64,000 bases of DNA from Nonomuraea sp. SBT364 (GTDB lineage Bacteria > Actinomycetota > Actinomycetes > Streptosporangiales > Streptosporangiaceae). Below are positions 47,333 through 56,059 of the stretch, piece by piece. The notes beneath the pieces were generated by a model. That model was given only the letters and a program-made list of their open reading frames with translations, was not told where the DNA came from and made no database searches. Position 1 is the stretch's first letter. Every line of letters starts with the position of its first letter. Made by a program: the position numbers and the translations under genes. The stretch spans positions 1 through 64,000 of the forward strand of contig NZ_LAVL01000020.1 of the NCBI RefSeq assembly GCF_001083785.1, given 5' to 3'.

Positions 47333-48665
47333 CGGACTGGGCGAAGCGGAACAGGCCCTCCGGGTCGTAGGCTTCCTTCACCTCACGCAGCCGCGCCAGG
47401 TTGTCCCCGTAGTAGGCCCGCGCCCAGTCCCGCAGGTCGGCGTCGGGGTAGTTGGGGTAGACGCCGGACGTCCACGGTGACAGCCGCGCCCACTCCCGGC
47501 ACAGCCACGCGTGCGCGTCCCGCCTGCGGCTGTCGCTCGCCCGGAAACCGACCTGCACGGCCTGCTTGAGCAGGAACCGTGGCGTGCGATGGACGAACGC
47601 GCTCGCGTCCGCGCCGACGCGGCCGATCGCGCCCGCCCAGGGCACGAACTCCAGATCCCGGATCTCGCCGCGCACCCGGTCGGCGGCCAGCCGCTCCAGC
47701 AGGTCCTCGACAGCCGCCCGGGGCAGGACCTCGTGGAAGAAGCCCGACTTGTTCAGGCGGAGCCCGGGACGCTCACCGTGGGGCAGCTCCGTGACCGCGC
47801 CCGCGCCGCCGTCGGCGTAGGCATGGTGGCGGGCCGCCGCGGCGCCCTCCAGGCGGGTGAGCGTGAGCCGGTCCGGCGGGACGAGCTCGCCGGCGAGCTT
47901 CGCCGCCCGCTCCTCGGGGCCGGCGACGACGCCGAAGAGCACGACGCGGGGCGGCTCCTCCGGTTCGTCGCCGGAGATGACGGCGATCTCCAGGTTGACC
48001 TCGTCCGGCGCGCCGGGTGCCCAGTGCTGCCAGGCGTCGACGAGGTCGGCCGCCCGCCCGAAGTCGCAGACCGCCTGGACGGCGGTGACCGGCACGACGG
48101 GACGGGTGCGCAGCGTCAGCTCCGTGACCACGCCGAAGTTGCCGCCGCCGGCCCCGCGCAGCGCCCACAGCAGGTCGTCGCCCGCCTCCACGGCCCGCCC
48201 GTCGGCCAGCACGACCCGCGCGCCCAGCAGATGGTCGGCGCCGAGCCCGTACAGCCGGGAGAATACGCCGTAGCCGCCGCCGAGCACCGCGCCGGTCACG
48301 CCCACCTCGGGGCACCAGCCGCAGGGCACCATCCGCCCGTGCCCGGCCAGCCGCCGGGCCAGCTCGCCGACCCGCACGCCGGGGCCCACCCGCACGGTGT
48401 CCGCGCCCACCTCGATCGTGCGCATCGCGCCGAGGTCGACGAGCAGCCCGGACGTGGAGGAGTGCTCGGCGAAACTGTGGCCGCCGCCGCGCAGGGCGAA
48501 CGGCAGGCCGCGGGCACGTACGAGCTCCAGCGCGCTCAGCACGTCCGCCTCGGAGGCGCAGCACGCCACGGCGGCGGGCAGTGCCTCGCCGAGCGTGCCG
48601 AGGAACGCCTTGCGCCTGGCCTGGTACCCCGGCTCGCCGGGGTGGATCATGATCGGGCCCGTCAT
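47316..48665 (-). CDS. berberine-bridge-type flavoprotein oxidase in the lanthipeptide operon
   Basis: This 449-residue FAD-linked oxidase is of the FAD_binding_4 plus BBE type. FALRGGGHSFAEHSSTSGLL has the histidine for 8-alpha attachment (His63), and VPCGWCPEVGVTGAVLGGGY has a cysteine (Cys118) placed for 6-S-cysteinyl attachment, so FAD may be held by two covalent bonds. The BBE end motif is YPNYPDADLRDWARAYYGDN. Such enzymes use oxygen to oxidise C-H or C-OH bonds on accessible substrates. Its ATG overlaps the stop of the ABC exporter gene as ATGA, so it is the last gene of the lan operon. I infer a tailoring role on the peptide. Confidence 0.85.
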   Translation of the reverse strand: MTGPIMIHPGEPGYQARRKAFLGTLGEALPAAVACCASEADVLSALELVRARGLPFALRGGGHSFAEHSSTSGLLVDLGAMRTIEVGADTVRVGPGVRVGELARRLAGHGRMVPCGWCPEVGVTGAVLGGGYGVFSRLYGLGADHLLGARVVLADGRAVEAGDDLLWALRGAGGGNFGVVTELTLRTRPVVPVTAVQAVCDFGRAADLVDAWQHWAPGAPDEVNLEIAVISGDEPEEPPRVVLFGVVAGPEERAAKLAGELVPPDRLTLTRLEGAAAARHHAYADGGAGAVTELPHGERPGLRLNKSGFFHEVLPRAAVEDLLERLAADRVRGEIRDLEFVPWAGAIGRVGADASAFVHRTPRFLLKQAVQVGFRASDSRRRDAHAWLCREWARLSPWTSGVYPNYPDADLRDWARAYYGDNLARLREVKEAYDPEGLFRFAQSVSGRR

Positions 48666-50521
48666 CGGCGGGCCGCCTTCCCGGTCTGCAGCGCGTACAG
48701 CTCGGCGTAGCGGCCCCGCAGCGCCAGCAGCTCCTCATGGGTGCCCTCCTCGGCCACGCGGCCGAGGTGCAGCAGGTAGACGCGGTCGGCGTGCCGTACG
48801 CTCGTCAGCCGGTGCGTGATCAGCACGACGGTGCGCTCGCCCCCGATCCGCCGGAGCGTCTCGTAGACGGCGTACTCCGCCTTGGCGTCCAGCGGCGCGG
48901 TCGGCTCGTCCCAGATCAGCAGCGGCCCGTCGCGGAACAGCCCGCGGGCCACGGCCAGGCGCTGCCACTGCCCCGCCGACAGCTCGTGACCGCCCCTGAA
49001 CTGCTTGGACAGCAGGGTGTGCCAGCCGCCGGGCAGCCCCGCGACCACGTCGTCGGCGGCGGCGAGCGAGGCGGCCTCGCGCAGGGCGTGGTCCCCCGGG
49101 TCCGGCCGGTCGTGACGGCCCATGCGGACGTTGGTCCGGGCGTCGTGCGGCCAGCGGACCGGGTGCTGCGGCACCAGCACCACCTGGTCGGCCAGCGACT
49201 CCGGGTCCAGGCCGGCGGTGTCGATCCCGTCCCAGCGCATCGTGCCGGTGGTGGGCCGGTAGAGCCCGGCCAGCAGCCTGGCCAGCGTGGTCTTGCCCGA
49301 CCCGTTCTCGCCGACGAGGGCGATCGTCTGGCCCGCGTGGATGGTCAGGTCGATCTCCCGCAGCGCGGGCCGCGCGCCGCCGGGGTAGGTGAAGCCGACG
49401 CCGCGCAGGGTGACGCGCCCGGGTGAGCGGGGCGCCGGCACCCCGCCGGCCGGCCGCCTCCTGGCCTCGGCGTCGGCGAGGAAGTCGTGGTAGTCGGCCA
49501 CGTACAGGGACTGCTCGAACAGCTGGTTGGCGGCCTGGGCGAGCTGTCTCAGCGCCGCGGCCGCCACCCTGACGGCGATCACCGCCGCGCCTGCCGCGGC
49601 CGGCGCGATCCAGCCGGCGTGCAGCATCAGCCCGAGTACGGCCAGCACCCCGGCCATGGCCAGACCGGCGGCCGCGCGGCCGGCGGCGGTGGCCCGCGCC
49701 ATGGCCAGCCCGACCCGCGTCTCCTCCGCCTTCAGCACGTCCGCCACCTGGCGGTACTCGGCCAGCACGGACGGCTGGGCCTGGCAGGCGCGCAGCTCGC
49801 CCGCCGGTTCGCGCTCGGTGGCCAGCTCGGCGAGCAGGTCCACCCGGCGGTTCAGCGTGACCATGGCCCGCATGCCCGCGTATCCGCGCCGCGCCGCCTT
49901 CAGCACCGCCCACGCCTCCGGGACCACCCCGGCCACGAGCAACGGCACCAGCAGCGGGTGCAGGACCGCCAGCCCGGCGGCCGCCGCCGTCACCTGGCAG
50001 GCGGCGCCGAGCAGGTCGACGAGGTTGCCCGCCGACCGGTCGAGGTGGAACAGCCCCCGGTCGCGCGCGCGGTGCAGGCCGTCGAAGAAGTCCGCGTCGT
50101 CGAAGTCGGCCAGCTGCACGCCGAGCGCGGCGGTGAACAGCCGCTCCTGCGCCGCCCGCCGCAGCGCCGGCTCCAGCCGCGCCCTGGCCAGGTCCACCGC
50201 CGCCGCGGCCGCCCCGCGCAGCGCCACGATCGCGGCGACCAGGACCAGGTCCGGCAGCGCCGCCAGGAGCCGGTCGGGCGCCGCCCCGGTGGCCAGCAGC
50301 TCGTCCAGCACCGCCGTGGTCGCCAGCAGCCCGCCGGCCGTCGCGGCGCCGACCGCGAGCTGGAGGACGAGGATGGTGAGCGCCGGCCGGCGCCCGCACT
50401 CCCAGATGAGCCGCAGCACGGGCGCGACGAGCTCCGGCAGCCGTCGTAGCGTGCGCCGGGGCCCGTCCGGCCGGTCGAGATGCCAGTAGGGGGTGACGAG
50501 GTCCTCCTCCACGTGGCTCAC
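48662..50521 (-). CDS. ABC exporter, fused membrane and ATPase domains (LanT-like without peptidase)
   Basis: This 619-residue transporter has six membrane spans in about residues 35-330 and an ATPase domain after 350: Walker A GENGSGKTTLARLLAGLYRP, Q-loop region VVLVPQHPVRWPHD, signature ELSAGQWQRLAVARGLFRDG and Walker B LLIWDEPTAPLDAKAEYAVY. It lacks the N-terminal C39 peptidase that many LanT proteins carry, so it cannot itself cut the leader. GTG 50521 overlaps the lanM stop as GTGA, and its own stop overlaps the flavoprotein ATG. It most likely exports the lanthipeptide or gives self-protection. Confidence 0.88.
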   Translation of the reverse strand: MSHVEEDLVTPYWHLDRPDGPRRTLRRLPELVAPVLRLIWECGRRPALTILVLQLAVGAATAGGLLATTAVLDELLATGAAPDRLLAALPDLVLVAAIVALRGAAAAAVDLARARLEPALRRAAQERLFTAALGVQLADFDDADFFDGLHRARDRGLFHLDRSAGNLVDLLGAACQVTAAAAGLAVLHPLLVPLLVAGVVPEAWAVLKAARRGYAGMRAMVTLNRRVDLLAELATEREPAGELRACQAQPSVLAEYRQVADVLKAEETRVGLAMARATAAGRAAAGLAMAGVLAVLGLMLHAGWIAPAAAGAAVIAVRVAAAALRQLAQAANQLFEQSLYVADYHDFLADAEARRRPAGGVPAPRSPGRVTLRGVGFTYPGGARPALREIDLTIHAGQTIALVGENGSGKTTLARLLAGLYRPTTGTMRWDGIDTAGLDPESLADQVVLVPQHPVRWPHDARTNVRMGRHDRPDPGDHALREAASLAAADDVVAGLPGGWHTLLSKQFRGGHELSAGQWQRLAVARGLFRDGPLLIWDEPTAPLDAKAEYAVYETLRRIGGERTVVLITHRLTSVRHADRVYLLHLGRVAEEGTHEELLALRGRYAELYALQTGKAARR

Positions 50522-53355
50522 CCCAGGTCCGGGAGCAGGACGGACGGCAGCTCGCAGTCCGGGTGCATGTGCAGCAGCTGGTAGGCCACCCCGCCCAGGC
50601 CGGGCAGCAGTCCCGGCGCGAAGGCGTCCCTGGCCAGGCCGCTGACCGGGCCGTTGGCCTCCAGGCTGCCCAGGATGTGGGAGTCCAGCAGCGCCCGGTC
50701 CACCGGCGCGACCCCGGCCGCCCGCGCGTGCTCGATCACTTCCCAGGACCCGAGGTCGCCGTGGCAGAGGGTGTGGTTCCAGCCGGTGCCGTCGGCCCAG
50801 CAGGAGGCGGCGGCGCGCGCCAGCCTGTCACGCCATCGGCCGCCGCCCGAGCGGGCCAGCCGGTCGGCGGCGACGATCCCGACCCCGCCCGCGCCGTGGC
50901 ACCACGCGGCCGCGGTGAAGCCGTCCCCGCGCAGGTCCACCCAGCCACGCTGGCCCGGGTCGTACAGGGTGTCCTCGTAGGCGAACGCCGCCTCGGCGAC
51001 CTCCCGCAGGCCGCCGGGGGCGCCGGGCGAGTCCGCCAGCCGGGACAGCGCCCAGCCGATGCCGGTGGCGCCGTGGGCCAGCCCGCCGAGCCCCTGCGGG
51101 AAACGCGGGCTGGGCCAGCAGACGCCGCCGGATCGGTGCTCCGCCAGCCCGGCCAGCCGTGTGCCGATGGAGGCGGCCAGTTCGGCCCAGTGCGCCTCGC
51201 CGGTCTGCTCGCCCAGCCGCAGCAGGGGGACGATCGCCCCGGCCATCCCGGAGAGCAGGTCGTAGCTGTCGTCGGCCTCGATCGACTCCGGGAGCAGCGC
51301 GGCCAGCTCGCGGGCGCGCGCCGGAGCCTCCTCCCCGGCCGCGCCGAGGGCGCGCAGCAGCAGCCAGCCCCACACCTGCGAGGTGATCCCGAGGTAGGCG
51401 CCGGGTGGCTCCGGCCGGATCCGCATGTCCTCCCGCCGTTTGGCGGCGTCGCGGTCCTCCGTCAGGCGGATGGTGCGCAGGACCGCCTCCAGGAGGCCGG
51501 GCAGCTCGCCGATCGGCTCGGCCCGGCCGCCGTCGGCCTCCCGGACGTAGGCGGTCAGCAGGATCGCCACGCCGTGGGCGCCGCCGTACAGGTCGGCCGA
51601 CAGCGGTTGCACGGCCCAGCCGGTGGGGTTGAGCACGGGCGTGATCCAGGTGACCGTGCCGTCCCGGCCGCGCACGGCGCTGTCCAGCACGCCGCGCATG
51701 ATGCCGGCCGCGGCCGCGCGCCGGCGGGGCTCCGTGCGGCCGGTGAGGAGCAGGCCGGGCGAGAGCCGCTTGTCCTCCGGCATCCAGCCCTCGTTGAGGT
51801 AGGCGCTGACCAGGGCCGCCTGCGCCACCCGGCGGTCCAGGCCGTGGTCACGCTCCCGCCAGCGGGCCACGGCGTCGGCGATCAGGTCGGTCTCCGGGCC
51901 GCACCGGGTGCCCGCCGGGCCGCGCAGCACCCCGGCGCGCGGCGTGGTGTCGAACAGCGGGATGTCGCCGTCGCACAGCTCGTCCACCTCGGCGGCGATG
52001 ATGGCGGGGTCGCCGGGGGCGCCGGGCACGTTCTCCGACATCTTGGCCAGCAGCGCGGCGGCCTTGGCCCGGGCGGGCGCCTCGTCGTGCAGCGCGGCGG
52101 GATGCCAGAGCATGCGGGCCAGCTCGGCGTACGACTCGGTGGAGCGCAGCACCGCGCGGACCGGGCAGTCGGCGAAGCCCGCCAGCAGGGGCTCCAGTTC
52201 GCCCGATCTGTCGAGTCCGGTCAGGCGGTCGCCGAGCTCGTCGAACCCGGCGATGATCACGTCCCAGTAGTGGCCGAGCACCGGCTCGGGGCTGGGATGG
52301 TTGGCCGCCGGGGGCAGTTCCACCCGCTCGGTGCCCATCCGGGGGCTGTCGGTGCCCACGCCGAGCACGACGGGCAGCTCGACCTCCGGCTGCTGGCCGG
52401 GCAGCGCGCCCGCCGCCGACATGTCCACGCCCCGCCAGCCCAGCGCCACTCCTCGCCCCGGGAGCAGCCCGGTGCGCATGACCGAGGCGTCCACCAACTC
52501 GACCGCCAGGTCGACGGCGTGGCCGTACCCGGTTGGACGCGCCTTGGCGTGCGGGGTGAACAGGCTCTCGCAGTCGACGACCACGGGATGCGGGCCGGCC
52601 GCGATGAGGTTCTCGGCATGCAGGTCGCTGCCGCCGAGCAGGCGCATGAGGGCCAGCCAGTGGCCCATCCCCCGATAGAAGGCGCGCAGCTCGCCAGCGT
52701 CGGCGCAGTGGCGGTGCCCGATGTGCTCGGCCCAGCCGTACCCCTGCCCGATCACGACCCGGGGCACCCGCATGGTGGTGGCGCCGAGGTGGGTGAGCAG
52801 GCCGGCGAGCGCCGCGTCCACGGCCAGCGAGCGCGGCTTGTACAGGACCCGGCCGTCCTCGCCGTGCGCCAGGACGACCGTCTGCCCGCCCCGGTGGCTG
52901 TCCCCGGCGCCGAACTCGACGCCGACGAGCTCGCCCGACGGCGCCCCCGGAAGGGCGGCCAGCGCCGCGCGGTCCCGGGCGAAGCGGGCGGCGAACGCGA
53001 AGGCGGCCTCGCACCGGTAGCGGATCACCGTCGTGAGCCTGGCCGTCATGGCGGGGTACGGCACCGCCAGGCCGTGCCAGAACTCCGGTTCCGCCACGGT
53101 CTTCTTCCATTGCTCCCAGCGGGCGGCGGGATCGGGGGCGGTCAGGCGCCCGGAGAGCCGGGCGGCGTTCAGCTCCAGCACCAGCACTCTGGTGATCTTG
53201 CGGCGGACGTCCTCCTCCAGGGACCGGGCGGCGCCCGCCAGGATGACGTCGCACTCGGCCCGGGCGAGGCCGGTGAGCGACCCCAGCCGGGCCTCCAGGT
53301 CGGCCAGAGCCGGTCCGATCAGCGGGTCCAGCGGAGGGTCGAACTCACCGGCCAT
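50518..53355 (-). CDS. lanM: type 2 lanthipeptide synthetase LanM
   Basis: This 945-residue bifunctional enzyme dehydrates Ser/Thr of the precursor and then closes thioether rings. The N-terminal DUF4135 dehydratase half has kinase-like residues: LYKPRSLAVDA (about 171-181), DLHAENLIAAGPHPVVVDCE (244-263). The C-terminal LanC-like half has the zinc ligands Cys819 (AWCHGAGG) and Cys864-His865 (TLCHGDLG). Length and motifs are complete. It is preceded by the precursor gene, with 16 bases between them, and its stop overlaps the exporter start. The operon precursor-LanM-exporter-flavoprotein is read leftward, facing a response regulator. The ring pattern cannot be told from the enzyme. Confidence 0.95.
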   Translation of the reverse strand: MAGEFDPPLDPLIGPALADLEARLGSLTGLARAECDVILAGAARSLEEDVRRKITRVLVLELNAARLSGRLTAPDPAARWEQWKKTVAEPEFWHGLAVPYPAMTARLTTVIRYRCEAAFAFAARFARDRAALAALPGAPSGELVGVEFGAGDSHRGGQTVVLAHGEDGRVLYKPRSLAVDAALAGLLTHLGATTMRVPRVVIGQGYGWAEHIGHRHCADAGELRAFYRGMGHWLALMRLLGGSDLHAENLIAAGPHPVVVDCESLFTPHAKARPTGYGHAVDLAVELVDASVMRTGLLPGRGVALGWRGVDMSAAGALPGQQPEVELPVVLGVGTDSPRMGTERVELPPAANHPSPEPVLGHYWDVIIAGFDELGDRLTGLDRSGELEPLLAGFADCPVRAVLRSTESYAELARMLWHPAALHDEAPARAKAAALLAKMSENVPGAPGDPAIIAAEVDELCDGDIPLFDTTPRAGVLRGPAGTRCGPETDLIADAVARWRERDHGLDRRVAQAALVSAYLNEGWMPEDKRLSPGLLLTGRTEPRRRAAAAGIMRGVLDSAVRGRDGTVTWITPVLNPTGWAVQPLSADLYGGAHGVAILLTAYVREADGGRAEPIGELPGLLEAVLRTIRLTEDRDAAKRREDMRIRPEPPGAYLGITSQVWGWLLLRALGAAGEEAPARARELAALLPESIEADDSYDLLSGMAGAIVPLLRLGEQTGEAHWAELAASIGTRLAGLAEHRSGGVCWPSPRFPQGLGGLAHGATGIGWALSRLADSPGAPGGLREVAEAAFAYEDTLYDPGQRGWVDLRGDGFTAAAWCHGAGGVGIVAADRLARSGGGRWRDRLARAAASCWADGTGWNHTLCHGDLGSWEVIEHARAAGVAPVDRALLDSHILGSLEANGPVSGLARDAFAPGLLPGLGGVAYQLLHMHPDCELPSVLLPDLG

Positions 53356-53371
53356 GTGCTCCCGTCCCCGC

Positions 53372-53560
53372 TCAGCAGCAGTAACGGGTGTAGGAGCCCG
53401 AGCAGGCGGTCCCGCATTTGCCGGAGGCGCCCGGCCCTGTCATGGTGATCTCGGACTCCACGTACGTGCCCGGCAGCAGCGGGCCTGCCGGGCTGTCCGG
53501 CTCGTCGCCCGCCCTCCAGGCGGCGATGATCTCCTCTGCCCTTTCGAGGGTCACGGTCAT
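53372..53560 (-). CDS. lanA: lanthipeptide precursor LanA
   Basis: This is a 62-residue precursor. The leader opens MTVTLERAEEIIAAWRAGDE, with the EII-x-AW element typical of mersacidin/lichenicidin-type class II leaders. The C-terminus is rich in Ser, Thr and Cys. If cut after PGA, the core is SGKCGTACSGSYTRYCC: four cysteines (Cys49, 53, 61, 62) and four nearby Ser/Thr (Thr51, Ser54, Ser56, Thr58). AAGGGAG lies before ATG 53560; a longer in-frame start at 53626 is less likely. The core lacks the CTxTxEC lipid II motif of mersacidin. Cleavage site and ring pattern are inference. No second precursor was found nearby. Confidence 0.85.
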   Translation of the reverse strand: MTVTLERAEEIIAAWRAGDEPDSPAGPLLPGTYVESEITMTGPGASGKCGTACSGSYTRYCC

Positions 53561-53609
53561 GCTTGCTCTCCCTTCTCGGACTTGGCGCCATGCTCTGCTG
53601 CCGGGTTCG

Positions 53610-53625
53610 TGACGGCTAGCCGTCA
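53610..53625. promoter_or_regulatory. 16-bp perfect palindrome in the lan divergent promoter
   Basis: TGACGGCTAGCCGTCA is fully palindromic and sits about 50 bases upstream of the precursor ATG. TTGACG on the minus strand (53626-53621) is a -35-like box that overlaps it. The LuxR-type regulator encoded on the other side is the obvious binder. Confidence 0.6.
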
Positions 53626-53655
53626 AAACTGCGCACTTGACACGACATTCCGGAT

Positions 53656-54297
53656 ATGAAAGAGACAGTCGTGATCACCGTTTCCGTCGTCGACGATGAC
53701 CGGATGCTCATCGACGGGCTGGCGGCCTGGCTGGCCGGGGTGCCCGACATCCGGCTGACCGGATCGGCCGCCACCGTCGCCGAACTGCTCGGCACGGAGC
53801 GGTCGCCGGCCGAGGTGGTGCTGCTCGACCTGCTGCTGGCCGACCGCTCCGACCCCGTGCGCAACGTGCGCACGCTGGTGCGGCTGCGGCGGCGGGTGCT
53901 GGTGGTCAGCGTCGTGACCTCGGGCGACATGGCCAGGCAGATGATCGCCGCCGGGGCCGGCGGCTACCTCACCAAGGACCACGACCTGGCGATGCTGGTG
54001 GCCAAGGTGAGGGAGGTGGCGACGGAGAAGGTCGCCATCTCCCCGGAACTGGCGCTCGGCTGGCTGGCCGACCGCGACGTCGATCGGCCCGTCCTGTCCC
54101 CGCAGGAGCGCGCGGTGCTGCTCGCCTACGCCTCCGGCATGACGCTCACCGCGGCGGCCCGCAGCGCCGGGGTGCAGCCGGGGACCGCCAGGAACTACCT
54201 CGAACGCGTCAAGGACAAGTACCGGAAGGCCGGCCGTCCCGCCTACACCAAGCTGGAGCTCGCCGACCGCGTCAGGGAGGACGGTCTGGCCACCTGA
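53656..54297 (+). CDS. LuxR-type response regulator of the lanthipeptide cluster
   Basis: This 213-residue two-component regulator has a receiver domain at about residues 6-120: acidic pocket VVDDDR, phosphoacceptor Asp58 in VVLLDLLLADR, conserved Thr/Ser in VVSVVTSGD and Lys in GGYLTKDHD. The LuxR HTH is near residues 147-205, LSPQERAVLLAYASGMTLTA, then GTARNYLERVKDKYRKAGRP. It faces the precursor gene across a 95-base region that contains a 16-bp palindrome. Its 3-prime end overlaps the histidine kinase gene by 26 bases, tail to tail. It probably switches on the lan operon. Confidence 0.9.
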   Translation: MKETVVITVSVVDDDRMLIDGLAAWLAGVPDIRLTGSAATVAELLGTERSPAEVVLLDLLLADRSDPVRNVRTLVRLRRRVLVVSVVTSGDMARQMIAAGAGGYLTKDHDLAMLVAKVREVATEKVAISPELALGWLADRDVDRPVLSPQERAVLLAYASGMTLTAAARSAGVQPGTARNYLERVKDKYRKAGRPAYTKLELADRVREDGLAT

Positions 54298-55531
54298 GCT
54301 CCACGCACACCCCCTCGCCGGGCGCCGTGATGACCTCGGCGCCGCCGCCCACCTCGCGCATGCGCCCGATGACCGAGGACCGCAGCCCGTAGCCGGGCTC
54401 GACCCGGCGCGGATCGAATCCGGCGCCCCGGTCGACGACGCGGACGGTGACCACGCCGTCCACCGCGACGGCGGTGAGCCACGCCTCGCGCTCCCCCGAA
54501 TGCCTGGCCACGTTGTTGAGCGCCTCGGCGCCGGCCTCCGCCATGGCCTCGCCCACGTCGGCGGGCAGGTCCGCGGGCAGCGCCTCGGCGGCGTAGCGCA
54601 CGCACAGCCCCAGCCCGCTCGCCCTGGCCACCGCGCGGGCCAGGCCGTTGCCCAGCCCCGTGGCGGGGCCCGCCGCGTCCTGCCTGATCAGCGTCCGCAC
54701 GTAGGCCGCGTCGGCCGCGCACCGCCGCCGCACCTCCTCCGTACGATGGTCCAGCCCGCCGCGCGCGATCGCGGTCAGCGTGGTGAGGACGGTGTCGTGC
54801 AACTGCCGGTAGTGCGCCAGCCTGGCCCGCTCGGCGACCCGCTCGGCCTCGGCCGCCAGCCGCTGCTCGGCCAGCCCGTCCAGCCGCGTGGCCTGGGCGG
54901 CCAGGTAGCGCCGGATGAAGAAGACGATGATCGCGAACCACACGTAGCTGTTGACCCGCACGGCCAGCTCCAGCGCGGGCGGGAAGCGCTGGCCCAGGTC
55001 GTCGGCGTGCGCGATCGCGTACACCACGACCGGCGGCAGCAGCGCCGCGAACTGGATCGGGCGCGCGCAGACCGCGCCGATCAGCGCCCCGGTCGCCAGC
55101 AGGGCGTGCGAGGACCAGTTGGACACGCAGGTGCCCGGCCCAGGCAGGCAGGCGCCGGTGACGCCGACCAGGAAGACGCAGGTGGCGACCACGTCGATCA
55201 CCACGGCCAGGGGCGCGAACCAGCCGCGCCGCGCCACCCAGCGGAACAGCACCGCGTTCCACGTCAGGCCCAGCGCCAGCAGCACCGCGTTGCGGCCGCG
55301 GTCGGCGTACAGCGCCTCAGCGGCGAACAGGCTCGCACAGGCGGGCAGCAGATAGCTGAGCCGTTGCAGCAACAGCAGCATCGCCACGAACCGGCGCACC
55401 CGCTCGATGCTGGGCCTGGACGCCAAAAACAGCGGGTCGCGCCAGCCGAGTGAGCCCCGTCCCGGGTCACGCGGGGAGGGAGGCTGCATGTGTAGCGACG
55501 CCCTTCCGACGAGCCGGACTCTAAGATCCAT
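54272..55531 (-). CDS. sensor histidine kinase (HisKA_3 type)
   Basis: This 419-residue membrane kinase has five or six hydrophobic segments in about residues 48-205 with short loops, including one external-looking loop with two cysteines (GACLPGPGTC). The dimerisation and phosphoacceptor helix is ARLAHYRQLHDTVLTTLTAI, with the histidine in LHDTV, and the ATPase N-box is AEALNNVARHSGEREAWLT, then VVDRGAGFDP and the G-box GYGLRSSVIGRM. It partners the adjacent LuxR-type regulator; the genes converge and overlap by 26 bases. The start at 55531 is tentative; ATG 55489 would also keep every domain. The signal may be the lanthipeptide itself or envelope stress. Confidence 0.85.
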   Translation of the reverse strand: MDLRVRLVGRASLHMQPPSPRDPGRGSLGWRDPLFLASRPSIERVRRFVAMLLLLQRLSYLLPACASLFAAEALYADRGRNAVLLALGLTWNAVLFRWVARRGWFAPLAVVIDVVATCVFLVGVTGACLPGPGTCVSNWSSHALLATGALIGAVCARPIQFAALLPPVVVYAIAHADDLGQRFPPALELAVRVNSYVWFAIIVFFIRRYLAAQATRLDGLAEQRLAAEAERVAERARLAHYRQLHDTVLTTLTAIARGGLDHRTEEVRRRCAADAAYVRTLIRQDAAGPATGLGNGLARAVARASGLGLCVRYAAEALPADLPADVGEAMAEAGAEALNNVARHSGEREAWLTAVAVDGVVTVRVVDRGAGFDPRRVEPGYGLRSSVIGRMREVGGGAEVITAPGEGVCVELRWPDRPP

Positions 55532-55597
55532 CGAGCCCGGCGCGATCTCAAGCGCACGCCGGATACGGGTGTCCGAGTTGCCGGAATAGACGCGTTC

Positions 55598-56059
55598 CTA
55601 CTGGCCGGGGAGCTCGCTCCGCACGCGCTCGACGAGCTCGGCCCGGTCTACCCCGGCCAGGGCGAGGGCGCGCGGCACCGTGCCGACCTCGGCCTGCAGG
55701 ATGCCGATCAGCAGGTGGCCCGGCCGCAGGTCCTTCTTGCGGTGCGAGCGCACCATCCGGTCCAGGGCCACCTTGACCGAGGCGCCCAGTTGCGGGCGGC
55801 GCGAGAGGTCGGGGGTCGCCGGCGGCAGGTCGAAGGCGGCGGTCGTCACCCCGGCCACGCCCAGGCTGTGCTCGAACTCCCGGCGCAGGGCGTCCTTCAG
55901 CGCCTCGTAGCCGAGGCCGGCCGACGTCAGCGCCGGCTCGTGCCCGGCGGCGACGGCCAGCAGCAGGTGGTGTGCCTCGATCGTGGCCGAGGCGTCCCGC
56001 GCGGCCTCGTGCCCGGCCCGCTCCAGGACCTCGTGGAGGTAGGCGTCGAACTGGCTCAT
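55598..56059 (-). CDS. Clp N-domain protein
   Basis: This 153-residue protein consists of two Clp_N repeats. The first is FDAYLHEVLERAGHEAARDA, then IEAHHLLLAVAAGHEPALTS; the second is VKVALDRMVRSHRKKDLRPG, HLLIGILQAEVGTVPRALAL. There is no AAA+ ATPase domain, so it resembles ClpC N-terminal adaptor modules found alone in actinomycetes. It may bind substrates or adaptor proteins for a Clp protease encoded elsewhere. Its ATG overlaps the stop of the small HTH gene, so they form one unit and the HTH protein may control it. Confidence 0.85.
   Translation of the reverse strand: MSQFDAYLHEVLERAGHEAARDASATIEAHHLLLAVAAGHEPALTSAGLGYEALKDALRREFEHSLGVAGVTTAAFDLPPATPDLSRRPQLGASVKVALDRMVRSHRKKDLRPGHLLIGILQAEVGTVPRALALAGVDRAELVERVRSELPGQ

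Noticed and set aside
50563..53448. A 961-codon open frame antisense to lanM
   Set aside because: The opposite strand encodes a complete LanM with zinc ligands; the antisense frame has no fold and repeats of Gln, Arg and Gly.
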